DNA from: GCA-2686265 sp036010965
GTDB lineage: Bacteria > Planctomycetota > UBA1135 > GCA-002686595
Assembly: GCA_036010965.1 (NCBI GenBank)
Contig: DASCMO010000127.1
Coordinates: 1-32,617 of the forward strand
DNA length: 32,617 bases
Reading direction: 5' to 3'
This document shows, piece by piece, positions 1-7,884 of this stretch. The notes below the pieces were generated by a model. It did no database searches and was not told the DNA's origin. It saw only the letters and a list, made by a program, of their open reading frames with translations. A program made the position numbers and the translations under genes. Numbering within the stretch: the first letter of the stretch is position 1; each line of letters begins with the position of its first letter.

Positions 1-836
1 CCGACCGTGCCCTGGCAGAGGCCGGGGTCGGCCTGGCCGACCTCGAAGCCGTGGCGGTGACGACGCGTCCCGGTCTGATCGGCTCGCTCCTCGTGGGCGT
101 CTCGACCGCCAAAGGCCTCGCCTTCGGCGCCGGCCTGCCCTTGGTGGGCGTGCACCACATCGAGGCCCACATCCACGCGGCGACCATGGAGTGCGAGCGA
201 GCACCCTACCCTTGCATCGCCCTGGTGGTCTCCGGCGGCCACACGGCCCTCTACCGGACCGAGAGCCCCCTCGAGCACACCCTGCTGGCCTCGACCCTCG
301 ACGACGCCGCCGGGGAGGCGTTCGACAAGGTGGCCTGGCTGCTCGGCCTGGCCTACCCCGGCGGCCCGGCGGTCAGCGACCTCGCCCGCGAGGGCCGCGC
401 CGACGCCATCGCCTTCCCGCGCTACCGCGCGCGGGACGGAGGCGCGGGCTTCTCCTTCAGCGGCCTGAAGACCGCCGTGCTCTACCACCTGCGCGGCCAG
501 GACGCCCTGGCCCCCACGCCCCCGCCGGAGGAAATCCCCGACCGGGCCGACGTGGCCGCGTCCTTCGAGCAGGCCGTGGTCGATTCCCTCGTGGGCGAGA
601 CCCTGAGCGCGGCACGGCGCGAGGGCCTCGAGACGATCTTGGTGGCGGGGGGCGTGGCGTGCAATCGCCGCCTGCGGGAGCAGATGACCCGCCTCGGCAA
701 GGAGGACGGCCGCGCGGTGATCTTCCCCTCCCCGGCCTACTGCACCGACAACGCCGTCATGATCGCGGGCCTGGGATTCGAGCTCCTGCGAGCCGGCCGG
801 ACCTGCGGCTGGGATCTGGACGCCAGCCCTCGCTGA
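1..836 (+). CDS. tsaD: tRNA N6-adenosine threonylcarbamoyltransferase TsaD (5' truncated)
   Basis: TsaD transfers the threonylcarbamoyl group from threonylcarbamoyl-AMP to A37 of ANN-decoding tRNAs, giving t6A, in complex with TsaB and TsaE in the cytoplasm. The reading frame is open from base 3 at the window edge, so the N-terminus lies outside; the GTG at 51 is internal because the bases before it already encode family sequence (ALAEAGVGLADLEAVAVT). Visible family motifs are PGLIGSLLVG, the metal-binding HHIEAH, VVSGGHT, the DDAAGEAFDKVA loop, FSFSGLKTAV and the C-terminal AGGVACNRRL and PAYCTDNAVM segments. The C-terminus looks complete. larB follows after about 60 bases. The assignment is firm from the motif set; only the start is missing. 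Confidence 0.96.
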   Translation, partial: DRALAEAGVGLADLEAVAVTTRPGLIGSLLVGVSTAKGLAFGAGLPLVGVHHIEAHIHAATMECERAPYPCIALVVSGGHTALYRTESPLEHTLLASTLDDAAGEAFDKVAWLLGLAYPGGPAVSDLAREGRADAIAFPRYRARDGGAGFSFSGLKTAVLYHLRGQDALAPTPPPEEIPDRADVAASFEQAVVDSLVGETLSAARREGLETILVAGGVACNRRLREQMTRLGKEDGRAVIFPSPAYCTDNAVMIAGLGFELLRAGRTCGWDLDASPR

Positions 837-856
837 TCGCGCCCGGCCGCGGCGGC

Positions 857-862
857 TACACT
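857..862 (+). promoter_or_regulatory. possible -10 element (TACACT) before larB
   Basis: TACACT in the context GGCGGCTACACTG lies 33 bases before the chosen larB start, in the short gap after tsaD. It resembles the GGGGCTACAATC elements found before rimO and the GMC oxidoreductase. No convincing -35 box is present 16-18 bases upstream. If real, transcription would begin near 869-870, which would exclude the in-frame GTG at 863 as the larB start. Confidence 0.35.
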
Positions 863-895
863 GTGGGCCCGCCGCACACCAGTGCACACCAACCC

Positions 896-1657
896 GTGAA
901 CACCCAAGAGCTGAAACGAATCCTGGAAGCCGTCCGGGAGGGGACCCTCGACATCACCGAGGGCGTCGAGCGCCTGGCGGGGTGCGGCGAGATCGACCTG
1001 GGGCACACGCGCCTGGACACGGGGCGCGCCCTGCGCTGCGGCCACCCCGAGGTCATCTACGGCGAGGGCAAGACGCCCACCCAGGTGCTGGAGATCGCCC
1101 GCGCTGCGCTCACGGCCCACGATTCCCTGCTGGTCACGCGCGCGAGCGAGGCGACGGCGGCCTTGCTGTTGGCCGAACTCGACGGCGCGCGCCACCACGA
1201 ACTGGCCCGGGCGATCACCGTGGAACCAGAGGACCTGGCCGAGGAGGGTTCGGTCGTGGTCGTCTGCGCGGGGACCTCCGACCTGCCAGTGGCCGAGGAG
1301 GCGGCGCTGACCGCCCGCATGCTCGGAGCGCGAGTGCACACCCTGCCCGACGTGGGGGTCGCAGGCCTGCACCGCCTGCTCGCTCACCTCGACCGTCTGA
1401 GAGCGGCGCGCGCCCTGGTGGTGGTGGCCGGCATGGAGGGCGCCCTGCCCAGCGTCGTCGGCGGACTGGTGGACCGACCCGTGATCGCCGTGCCCACGTC
1501 CGTCGGCTACGGCGCCTCCTTCGGCGGCCTGGCGGCCTTGCTCGCGATGCTCAACTCCTGCGCGGCGGGAGTTTCCGTGGTCAACATCGACAACGGCTTC
1601 GGCGCCGGTTATCAAGCAGCCCAGATCAATCGCATGGTGGAGGTTCCGGCAACATGA
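896..1657 (+). CDS. larB: nickel pincer cofactor biosynthesis protein LarB
   Basis: LarB carboxylates the pyridinium ring of nicotinic acid adenine dinucleotide and cleaves its phosphoanhydride, the first step to the nickel-pincer nucleotide cofactor of lactate racemase and related enzymes. The 253-residue protein has the usual LarB length. It has an N-terminal helical part and a C-terminal PurE-like (AIR carboxylase) domain from about residue 75. Diagnostic segments are VGYGASFGG (203-211) and NSCAAGVSVVNIDNGFGAG (220-238); C222 sits where the family has its substrate-linking cysteine. GTG at 896 is chosen because the homologous sequence begins at NTQELKRIL; GTG at 863 is an in-frame alternative. 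Its stop overlaps the carA start (ATGA). No larC, larE or racemase gene is in the window. Confidence 0.9.
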   Translation: MNTQELKRILEAVREGTLDITEGVERLAGCGEIDLGHTRLDTGRALRCGHPEVIYGEGKTPTQVLEIARAALTAHDSLLVTRASEATAALLLAELDGARHHELARAITVEPEDLAEEGSVVVVCAGTSDLPVAEEAALTARMLGARVHTLPDVGVAGLHRLLAHLDRLRAARALVVVAGMEGALPSVVGGLVDRPVIAVPTSVGYGASFGGLAALLAMLNSCAAGVSVVNIDNGFGAGYQAAQINRMVEVPAT

Positions 1658-2787
1658 GCGAATCGAAGCGTGCCTGGATCGCCGTCGAAAACGGCGTCGT
1701 CCTCGAAGGCAGAGCGGCCGGCGCCAGTGGCGAGGCGACCGGCGACCTCGTCTTCAACACGGCCATGACCGGCTACCACGAGATCCTCACCGATCCTTCC
1801 TACGCCGGACAGGTCGTGATCATGACCTACCCGCTGATCGGCAACTACGGGGTGGCCGAGGAGGACGCCGAGAGCGGCCGCGCCTGGACGGAGGCCTTCG
1901 TGATGCGCGAGATGGCCGCGCGTCCGAGCAGCTTCCGCGCCGACCTCTCCCTCCGCGACTGGCTGCGGGCGCAGGGCGTGGTCGCGATCGAGGGCATCGA
2001 CACGCGGCGTCTGACGCGCATGACGCGCACGGAGGGTTCCCTGCGCTGTGTCGTCTCCACCGAGGACGGCGACGCCGATTCCCTGGTGGCCAAGGCGCGG
2101 GCCGCGCGCTCGACCGATGGCCGGGACCTGGCGTCGGCGGTGACCTGCCCGGAGGCCTACACCTGGGACGCGGCCTACGACGAGTCCTATCCTCGCCTCC
2201 TGCCCGCTTTCGAGGGCGAGCGGATCCGCTGCGTGGCCTACGACTTCGGGCTCAAGCGCAACATCCTGCGCAGCCTCGTCCACTGCGGCTTCGACATGAC
2301 CGTGGTGCCCGCCCACACCCCCGCCGACGAGGTGTTGGCCCGCGACCCCGAGGCGGTCTTCCTCTCCAACGGTCCCGGTGATCCCTCCGCCGTGACCCCC
2401 GCCATCGACGCCGTGGCGAACCTGGTGGGCAAGGTCCCGATCTTCGGCATCTGCCTCGGCCACCAGATCCTCTCGATCGTGCTCGGTGCGCGCACGGTCA
2501 AGATGCCCTTCGGTCACCACGGGGCGAACCACCCCGTGCGCGACATCCAGACGGGCAAGATCGAGATCACCTCTCAAAACCACTCCTTCGCGGTCGAGCT
2601 CGAGAGCCTCCCCGACGAACTGGAGCTCTCGCATCTGAACCTCAACGACGGCACGGTCGAGGGCGTGCGCCACAAGTCCCTGCCCATCTTCAGCGTCCAG
2701 TACCACCCCGAAGCCGCCCCCGGCCCCCTCGACTCCGCCTACCTCTTCCACCGCTTCCGGGACCTCGTCGAGGCCCAGCGGGTCTAG
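1654..2787 (+). CDS. carA: carbamoyl-phosphate synthase small (glutaminase) subunit
   Basis: CarA hydrolyses glutamine and channels ammonia to the large subunit CarB for carbamoyl phosphate synthesis, feeding arginine and pyrimidine synthesis. The 377-residue length is normal. The N-terminal CarA-specific domain contains GDLVFNTAMTGYHEILTDPS (30-49). The C-terminal class I glutamine amidotransferase domain contains SNGPGDPS, the nucleophile elbow GICLGHQ with C267, and the catalytic pair H351/E353 in QYHPEAAPGP. The ATG overlaps the larB stop by four bases, suggesting translational coupling. carB is not in the window. priA converges on it with only 14 bases between the stop codons and no visible hairpin terminator. 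Confidence 0.97.
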   Translation: MSESKRAWIAVENGVVLEGRAAGASGEATGDLVFNTAMTGYHEILTDPSYAGQVVIMTYPLIGNYGVAEEDAESGRAWTEAFVMREMAARPSSFRADLSLRDWLRAQGVVAIEGIDTRRLTRMTRTEGSLRCVVSTEDGDADSLVAKARAARSTDGRDLASAVTCPEAYTWDAAYDESYPRLLPAFEGERIRCVAYDFGLKRNILRSLVHCGFDMTVVPAHTPADEVLARDPEAVFLSNGPGDPSAVTPAIDAVANLVGKVPIFGICLGHQILSIVLGARTVKMPFGHHGANHPVRDIQTGKIEITSQNHSFAVELESLPDELELSHLNLNDGTVEGVRHKSLPIFSVQYHPEAAPGPLDSAYLFHRFRDLVEAQRV

Positions 2788-2801
2788 ACCCTGCGCTCGC
2801 G

Positions 2802-5099
2802 TCAGAGCATCGAGACCGGATCGACGTCGATCAGCACGCGGGTTCGCGCGCTCTCGTCGGCGAAGCGGATCAGGAAGGCGCGGGCGGCGGAGGCGGCGGC
2901 GGCGTCCGATCCTCGGGAAGGGAGCTTGAGGAGCAGGTGTCGGCGAGACCGGCCGCGCAGCATGGCGATCGGCGCCGGTGCGGGGCCGAGGAGCACACCG
3001 CCGTGCTCGCGGGCGCAGGCCTCCAGGCCTCGTGCGCACAGCGCCGCGGCCTCCCCGGCGCGAGCGGCGTCCTCGTCCTCGAACACGACGCGGATCAGAC
3101 GGGCGTGGGGCGGGTAGCCCAGCTCACCGCGCAGAGCCTCCTCCTGGGCGCAGAACCCCTCGAAGTCGTTGCGGGCGGCGAGCTGGATGGCCGGGTGGTC
3201 GGGAGTGGAGGTCTGCACGACGATGCGCCCCTCCTCGGCCCCGCGACCGGCGCGGCCGGAGACCTGGGCCAGGAGCTGGTAGGTGCGCTCAGCCGCCCGG
3301 AAATCTGGGAGGTGCAACGCACTGTCCGCCGCCACGACCCCGACCAGCACGACGTTGGGAAAATCGAGTCCCTTGGCGATCATCTGCGTGCCCACCAGCA
3401 CATCGAGGTCACCGTTGCCGAAAGCCCCCAGGGTGCGCTCGTAGTCCTCGCGGCGCAGCATGGTGTCCGAGTCCATGCGCGCCACGCGCGCCTCGGGCAG
3501 GAACGCGGCGAGGGTGGTCTCGACGCGCTCACTCCCCCCGCCGAGGTAGTGCAGGGCCGGCGCGGTGCAGGCCGGACAGGCCTTGGGAGGCCCGATCTCC
3601 TCGCAGCAGCAGTGACAGACGGCCCGGCCGATGCGGCGATGAAAGGTCAGGGTCACGTCGCACTGGCGGCAGCGGACGCTCTCTCCGCACTCACGGCACC
3701 ACAGGACCGGAGCGAAGCCGCGTCGGTTCAAGAAGAGGATCGACTGCTTGCCCCTCGCGAGGGTTTCCTTCAGGAGCGTCCGCAACCGACGCGAGAAGAG
3801 CTTGGGACCCGCACGGTCCGGTTTCTCCTGTCGCATGTCGACGACCTCGATCGCGGGCATGCCGCGGCCACTCACGCGCTTGGTCAGAGACAGTCGCTCG
3901 TAGCGCCCCTCGCGGGCGTTCTTCCAGGACTCGAGGGAAGGCGTGGCCGATCCGAGAATGCACACCGCCCCCTGAGCGCGGGCGCGGACGACCGCGATGT
4001 CGCGCGCGTGGTAGCGCGGGACGCTCTCCTGCTTGAATGACGGCTCGTGCTCCTCGTCCACGACGATCACGCCCAGATTGGGCACGGGGGCGAAGATCGC
4101 CGAGCGCGCGCCGACCACCACGCGCGCCTCGCCGCTGCGCGCCCGCATCCACATGTCGAGGCGCTGGGCGTCGGTCATGCCGCTGTGGAGGATCGCGACA
4201 TCGCCGAAGCGGGAACGGAACCAGCTCACGGTCTGGGGTGTGAGGGCGATCTCGGGCACGAGCACGATCGCCCCACGCCCGCGCTCGAGGGCGCGCTCGA
4301 TCACCCGCAGATAGACCTCGGTCTTGCCGCTTCCCGTGACCCCTTGCAGCAGGAAAGTGCCGTACTCCCCCAGATCGAGCCGCTCCACGACAGCGGCCAC
4401 GGCCACTTCCTGTTCAGCCGAGAGCTGTTCGGGCCGCGCCCGGTCGGGACCGGGCGAGAGCAGGGGATCGGGCGCCGCGACCACGCGCTCGATCGTCACC
4501 CACCCGCGGCGTTCCAGGGAACGGCAGGGGTGCTCGCTGATCTTCAAGCGACGGGTCACCGCGCGCAACTCGATCGGCGCGTCGAGCTCCAGCAGGGTCC
4601 GAAGCAGGCGGTGCTGCTTTGGAAAGCGATCCTCCACCTCGGCCAGCTCCGCCTCTCCGATGCCATCGCAGACCGCCACGACCCGCACACGGCGCCGGCT
4701 CCCCTCGCGCTTGAGTGAGCCCGGGAGGACCGCCGCCAGGGCCTGGCCCCAGGAGCACGCGTAGTAGTCCGCGAACCAGCGCGTCAACTCCAGCAAGCCG
4801 TCGTCGACGATGGGCTCGGCGTCCAGGACATCGGCGAGAGGTCGGATGCGACGGAGGTCGAGGTCGCACTCCTTTTCAGTGGCGACCACCACGCCGATCA
4901 AGCGCCGGGATCCGAAGGGGACCGCGACGCGCACGCCGGGACGCACCGCGGATTCCAGGGCCACCGGGACCGAGTAGGTGAACTCGCAGTGCAGAGGCCG
5001 GTTCAGCGCCACGCGGGCGTAGCCCGCCGGAGCAGCCTCGACCACCTCGGCGGTGGGGAAGAGCAGACCGCGAACAGGTTCGGAGGCGGAGCGGGCCAC
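2802..5099 (-). CDS. priA: primosomal protein N' (replication restart helicase PriA)
   Basis: PriA is a 3'-5' superfamily 2 helicase that recognises stalled forks and D-loops and reloads the replicative helicase. The 765-residue protein starts with the DNA 3'-end binding domain (about 28-125), followed by a winged-helix region. The helicase core has Walker A GVTGSGKT (253-260) and the DEEH box (348-351). A zinc-binding insert of about ten cysteines follows (about 468-511: CRECGESVRCRQC, CHCCC, CPAC). The second helicase lobe contains GTQMIAKGLDFPNV and QVSGRAGRG. The frame stays open further upstream into the MazG-like gene, but that part is compositionally wrong. GTG at 5099, four bases after the MazG-like stop, gives a normal N-terminus. 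It is the last gene of the rimO cluster. Confidence 0.95.
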   Translation of the reverse strand: MARSASEPVRGLLFPTAEVVEAAPAGYARVALNRPLHCEFTYSVPVALESAVRPGVRVAVPFGSRRLIGVVVATEKECDLDLRRIRPLADVLDAEPIVDDGLLELTRWFADYYACSWGQALAAVLPGSLKREGSRRRVRVVAVCDGIGEAELAEVEDRFPKQHRLLRTLLELDAPIELRAVTRRLKISEHPCRSLERRGWVTIERVVAAPDPLLSPGPDRARPEQLSAEQEVAVAAVVERLDLGEYGTFLLQGVTGSGKTEVYLRVIERALERGRGAIVLVPEIALTPQTVSWFRSRFGDVAILHSGMTDAQRLDMWMRARSGEARVVVGARSAIFAPVPNLGVIVVDEEHEPSFKQESVPRYHARDIAVVRARAQGAVCILGSATPSLESWKNAREGRYERLSLTKRVSGRGMPAIEVVDMRQEKPDRAGPKLFSRRLRTLLKETLARGKQSILFLNRRGFAPVLWCRECGESVRCRQCDVTLTFHRRIGRAVCHCCCEEIGPPKACPACTAPALHYLGGGSERVETTLAAFLPEARVARMDSDTMLRREDYERTLGAFGNGDLDVLVGTQMIAKGLDFPNVVLVGVVAADSALHLPDFRAAERTYQLLAQVSGRAGRGAEEGRIVVQTSTPDHPAIQLAARNDFEGFCAQEEALRGELGYPPHARLIRVVFEDEDAARAGEAAALCARGLEACAREHGGVLLGPAPAPIAMLRGRSRRHLLLKLPSRGSDAAAASAARAFLIRFADESARTRVLIDVDPVSML

Positions 5100-5103
5100 G
5101 GGA

Positions 5104-5394
5104 TCACCCGCAGCTGCAGGGAGTCGCTCGGCAGCGCGGGCAGCCCTCGGCGTACTTGCGGCAGGCCGCCTGCTCCAGGTCCACTCCGGCGATGGAGGCA
5201 AGGGTCGCCAGCCAGGCGAGGACATCGGCGAACTCTCCCTCGAGCTCGTCGACTTCGTTGCGCCGCAGGGCGCGGGTGAGCTCACCCACCTCCTCACAGA
5301 ACCACATGTGCGTGCCCGCCAGACCGCGACTCGAGTCGCGCTCGTAGTAGATGCGCTCGATCAACTCCTGGAACTCGCCGATCTGCACCCTCAC
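5104..5394 (-). CDS. small MazG-like nucleotide pyrophosphohydrolase domain protein
   Basis: This 96-residue protein carries a MazG/all-alpha NTP pyrophosphohydrolase fold. WFCEEVGELTRAL supplies the first acidic metal-binding pair, and ELEGEFADVLAWLATLA supplies the second (E..D). Members hydrolyse (d)NTPs to NMPs and pyrophosphate or act on related nucleotides; the substrate here cannot be told from sequence. The tail CPRCRATPCSC carries four cysteines that could bind zinc and is outside the minimal MazG fold. The GTG start overlaps the stop of the SpoIIE-domain gene (GTGA), and priA follows after four bases, so it is almost certainly translated as part of the cluster. Confidence 0.82.
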   Translation of the reverse strand: MRVQIGEFQELIERIYYERDSSRGLAGTHMWFCEEVGELTRALRRNEVDELEGEFADVLAWLATLASIAGVDLEQAACRKYAEGCPRCRATPCSCG

Positions 5395-6794
5395 GCTCCC
5401 CGCTGCGCCGAAGCGATCGTGAGGTCGTTGGGGTAGGGTTGATCGCCCGCGAACCGGGCGATGGCCTCCCCGAGGGCCTCGAGCATCTGCACCGTCGTCC
5501 CGCCCGCATTGGCGTGGACGAGCTTGTAAAAGGGTTTCTCGCCGAGCTCGTTGCCGTCCTCGTCCTGCACCGAGACCGGCCCGGTGTTGGCGAGAACGAT
5601 CCGGTCGCCGGGCTCCAGCACGATCCGCTGGACCTGCAAGGTCCGATCAAAGACGGGTCCCTTGTCGAATCCGAGGGCGATCCCCTCGGGCTGGATGAGG
5701 CGCACGCTGCGCTTGGCGGCCACGAAGTGCAGCAGTGGCACCTTGTGACCCGCGCAGGCCACATCGACGGTGTGCGCTTCGGGATCGATCAGCGCGTACA
5801 TTGCGGTGACGTACATTCCCCGGCGCACATCGTGGGCCAGGAAGCGATTGACGCGCCGCAGCGCCTCCGCGCAGTCCTCGCTGCGGGAGAACTCGCCGCG
5901 CAGGTAGGCGCGCGCCGTGGCACCCACTAGCGCGCCCGGCACGCCCTGTCCGCTGACACCGCACACCAGGACGCCCACACGGCCGCCACCGGGCTCGATG
6001 AAGTCATGGAAGTCGCCGCCGGGCTGGGGCGCGCCGATGTGGACGCCGCCCAGGTCGTAGCCGTCGCAGGCGGGCACGGCCTCCACGCGCAACGCCTCGC
6101 GCACCTCGTTGGCCACCTCCATCTCTCGCTCACGGATGGAGAGCTCGATCTCGACCTCCTGCGCCTCCTCGAGCTCCTCCGCCATCCGGTTGACGGCGCG
6201 CGCGAGGTGTGCCACCTCACCACCCGCCTTGACCCGCGAGCGATGCTGCAGGTTGCCACGCGCGATCTGCCGGATGTCGTTGACGATGGCGTTGATCGGC
6301 TTCACGACGTGGTTCGAGACGAGCAAGGCGACGAACGCGCCGACGATGATGACTGCCAACGTCATCCCGGTGATCAGGCCGGCGACGCCCTTGCCAATCT
6401 CGCCGGGATCCTCGGGGATCATGAAGCGCGCGAGGACCTTGTGCTCGTCCGGCACGCTCTCGTCGCGGTATTCGTAGAACCAGGCCTGGTTCATCTCGCC
6501 CCGGTCCATGCCGTAGTTCACGTCGTAGCGCAGGACGTTTGAGTCGCGGAAGATGATGGCCTTCGAGTTTTTTTCTCGCTCGAAGTTGGTGTTCTTGAGC
6601 TCGCGGGCTGTGAGCTCCACCCCTTGTATGACCCGCTTCTCTAGCGCCACCGACGAGATCCTGCTGACGGCTTGCATCAGCAGGTAGCCCGCACCCACCA
6701 TGACCAATGCCAGGGAGAGGCTCATCGTCAGGGTGAACTTCGCCCATAGGGGCAACCCTCCGACACGCCGATCCTGCTCCTCCGCGCGCGTCAT
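5391..6794 (-). CDS. membrane HAMP/SpoIIE (PP2C-like) domain protein, probably catalytically impaired
   Basis: The 467-residue protein has TM1 (about 20-42), a short extracytoplasmic part (43-135), TM2 (136-160), a HAMP linker (161-214), a coiled stretch rich in E and R (205-235), and an RsbU/SpoIIE-type phosphatase domain (240-462). Such proteins usually dephosphorylate anti-sigma-factor antagonists in partner-switching pathways. GGDFHD (259-264) is kept. The second metal ligand motif, normally DVSGxG, reads GVSGQG (G279 for Asp); the DG motif reads NTG (T404); the final DD reads ND (456-457). Loss of these metal-binding acids suggests a weak or dead phosphatase, perhaps a binding protein. 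It overlaps the genes on both sides by four bases. No anti-sigma factor or STAS protein is adjacent. Confidence 0.85.
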   Translation of the reverse strand: MTRAEEQDRRVGGLPLWAKFTLTMSLSLALVMVGAGYLLMQAVSRISSVALEKRVIQGVELTARELKNTNFEREKNSKAIIFRDSNVLRYDVNYGMDRGEMNQAWFYEYRDESVPDEHKVLARFMIPEDPGEIGKGVAGLITGMTLAVIIVGAFVALLVSNHVVKPINAIVNDIRQIARGNLQHRSRVKAGGEVAHLARAVNRMAEELEEAQEVEIELSIREREMEVANEVREALRVEAVPACDGYDLGGVHIGAPQPGGDFHDFIEPGGGRVGVLVCGVSGQGVPGALVGATARAYLRGEFSRSEDCAEALRRVNRFLAHDVRRGMYVTAMYALIDPEAHTVDVACAGHKVPLLHFVAAKRSVRLIQPEGIALGFDKGPVFDRTLQVQRIVLEPGDRIVLANTGPVSVQDEDGNELGEKPFYKLVHANAGGTTVQMLEALGEAIARFAGDQPYPNDLTIASAQRGA

Positions 6795-7282
6795 GAGGTG
6801 CCGATCACGCTCCAGGGAAGATCGCTCAACAGCAACCGGGCAGGCACGATGATCAGGACGAGCCCGTAGAGTCCGGCCACGACATCATCGAGGAGGATCC
6901 CGTCTCCGCCGGGGATGGTCTCCATGCGGCGCGCGAGGCGCGGCTTGACGATGTCGAAGAAGCGAAACACGAAGAAGGCGACGACCAGGGTGAGCGGGCT
7001 CGGGCCGTTGAACCAGAGCACGCAGATCAGGTACCCGATGACCTCGTCCAGCACGAAGATCCCCGGGTCCTTCTTCCCAGCGTACTCTTCCGCCCAGGTG
7101 CCGAGCGAACGTCCGATCAGGTAGATCCCGACGATGGCCACGAGGATCCACAGCGGGTAGAGGGCGGTGGGCGCCAGGGCCCAGGCGATGGCGACGCCGC
7201 CGAGGGTCCCCACGGTGCCGGGAGCGAAGGGGGAGCACCCCAGGAATCCGCAGGAGACGATCCCCAGGCGCAGGATGTTCAC
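6791..7282 (-). CDS. pgpA: phosphatidylglycerophosphatase A
   Basis: PgpA dephosphorylates phosphatidylglycerol phosphate to phosphatidylglycerol in the inner membrane, directly after the PgsA reaction. The 163-residue protein has the family motifs SPFAPGTVGTLGG near the N-terminus, the acidic DPGIFVLDEVIGYLI segment, and FRFFDIVKPRLARRMETIPG followed by GILLDDVVAGLY. Several hydrophobic helices span the membrane. GTG at 7282 is chosen because it overlaps the pgsA stop (GTGA) and gives a normal N-terminus; the frame runs open upstream only as a shadow of pgsA. Its stop overlaps the ATG of the SpoIIE-domain gene. Confidence 0.93.
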   Translation of the reverse strand: MNILRLGIVSCGFLGCSPFAPGTVGTLGGVAIAWALAPTALYPLWILVAIVGIYLIGRSLGTWAEEYAGKKDPGIFVLDEVIGYLICVLWFNGPSPLTLVVAFFVFRFFDIVKPRLARRMETIPGGDGILLDDVVAGLYGLVLIIVPARLLLSDLPWSVIGTS

Positions 7283-7884
7283 GAGGGTTCTCCCAGCAGG
7301 ATGCGACGCGTCCGCAGGGTGTAGGAGATGCCCGACCCGACCGTAGCCGCCAGGGTGGTCCAGACCAGCACGTGGGCCAGGACGGCGAGAGCGTCGTGGA
7401 ATGCGTCCGGCCAGGCGACGATCTCGGTCACCAGGACCGCACCGATGGTGATGCACTGCATGATCATCTTGAACTTGCCGAACCCGTCGGCGGGAAACTC
7501 CCGCCCCACGCTCTCGACGTAGCCGCGGATGGCGGTGACAAGGAACTCGCGCGCCAGGGTGAGCACGACGACCGTCGCGGGCATGAACTCCTGGGACCAG
7601 GGCATGATCGCGAGGTAGACCATCGTGCCGACGATCAAGACCTTGTCGACGAAGGGGTCGGCGATACGGCCGAAGGCGCTGACCTGATTGTCACGACGCG
7701 CGAGGTAGCCATCGAGGGCGTCGGTCGAGGCCACAACGATGAAGAGCCAGAAGGCGATGTGAATCTCGAGCCGGATGCTCTCCGCCGGCTCGCCGCCATG
7801 GATCGCGAAGAGGCCGAAGAGGACCATGGCTCCAACGAACCGTGAGGCGGTGATCCGGTTGGGCCAGTGCTCAAAGATGCTCAT
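7279..7884 (-). CDS. pgsA: CDP-diacylglycerol--glycerol-3-phosphate 3-phosphatidyltransferase
   Basis: PgsA makes phosphatidylglycerol phosphate from CDP-diacylglycerol and glycerol 3-phosphate, the committed step to phosphatidylglycerol and cardiolipin. The 201-residue membrane protein carries the complete CDP-alcohol phosphatidyltransferase signature: D55, D58-G59, A62-R63, then eight residues, G72, D76 and D80 (within STDALDGYLARR and FGRIADPFVDK). Multiple hydrophobic helices follow. The N-terminal PNRITASRF is typical of the bacterial enzyme. It lies directly before pgpA, the next enzyme in the pathway, and its ATG overlaps the rimO stop (ATGA). Confidence 0.95.
   Translation of the reverse strand: MSIFEHWPNRITASRFVGAMVLFGLFAIHGGEPAESIRLEIHIAFWLFIVVASTDALDGYLARRDNQVSAFGRIADPFVDKVLIVGTMVYLAIMPWSQEFMPATVVVLTLAREFLVTAIRGYVESVGREFPADGFGKFKMIMQCITIGAVLVTEIVAWPDAFHDALAVLAHVLVWTTLAATVGSGISYTLRTRRILLGEPS

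Noticed and set aside
737..1615. Long minus-strand open frame opposite tsaD and larB (292 codons)
   Set aside because: It is the antisense shadow of larB. Its composition is low-complexity G/R/H/Q with no motif, a usual artefact in very GC-rich DNA.
2788..2801. Terminator between convergent carA and priA
   Set aside because: The gap is only 14 bases, with no hairpin or T-run. The same holds for the gaps at 20639-20647 and 26771-26781.
1612..3039. 475-codon minus-strand frame opposite carA
   Set aside because: It spans carA in antisense and the end of priA out of frame. It shows no family motif, while carA is unambiguous.
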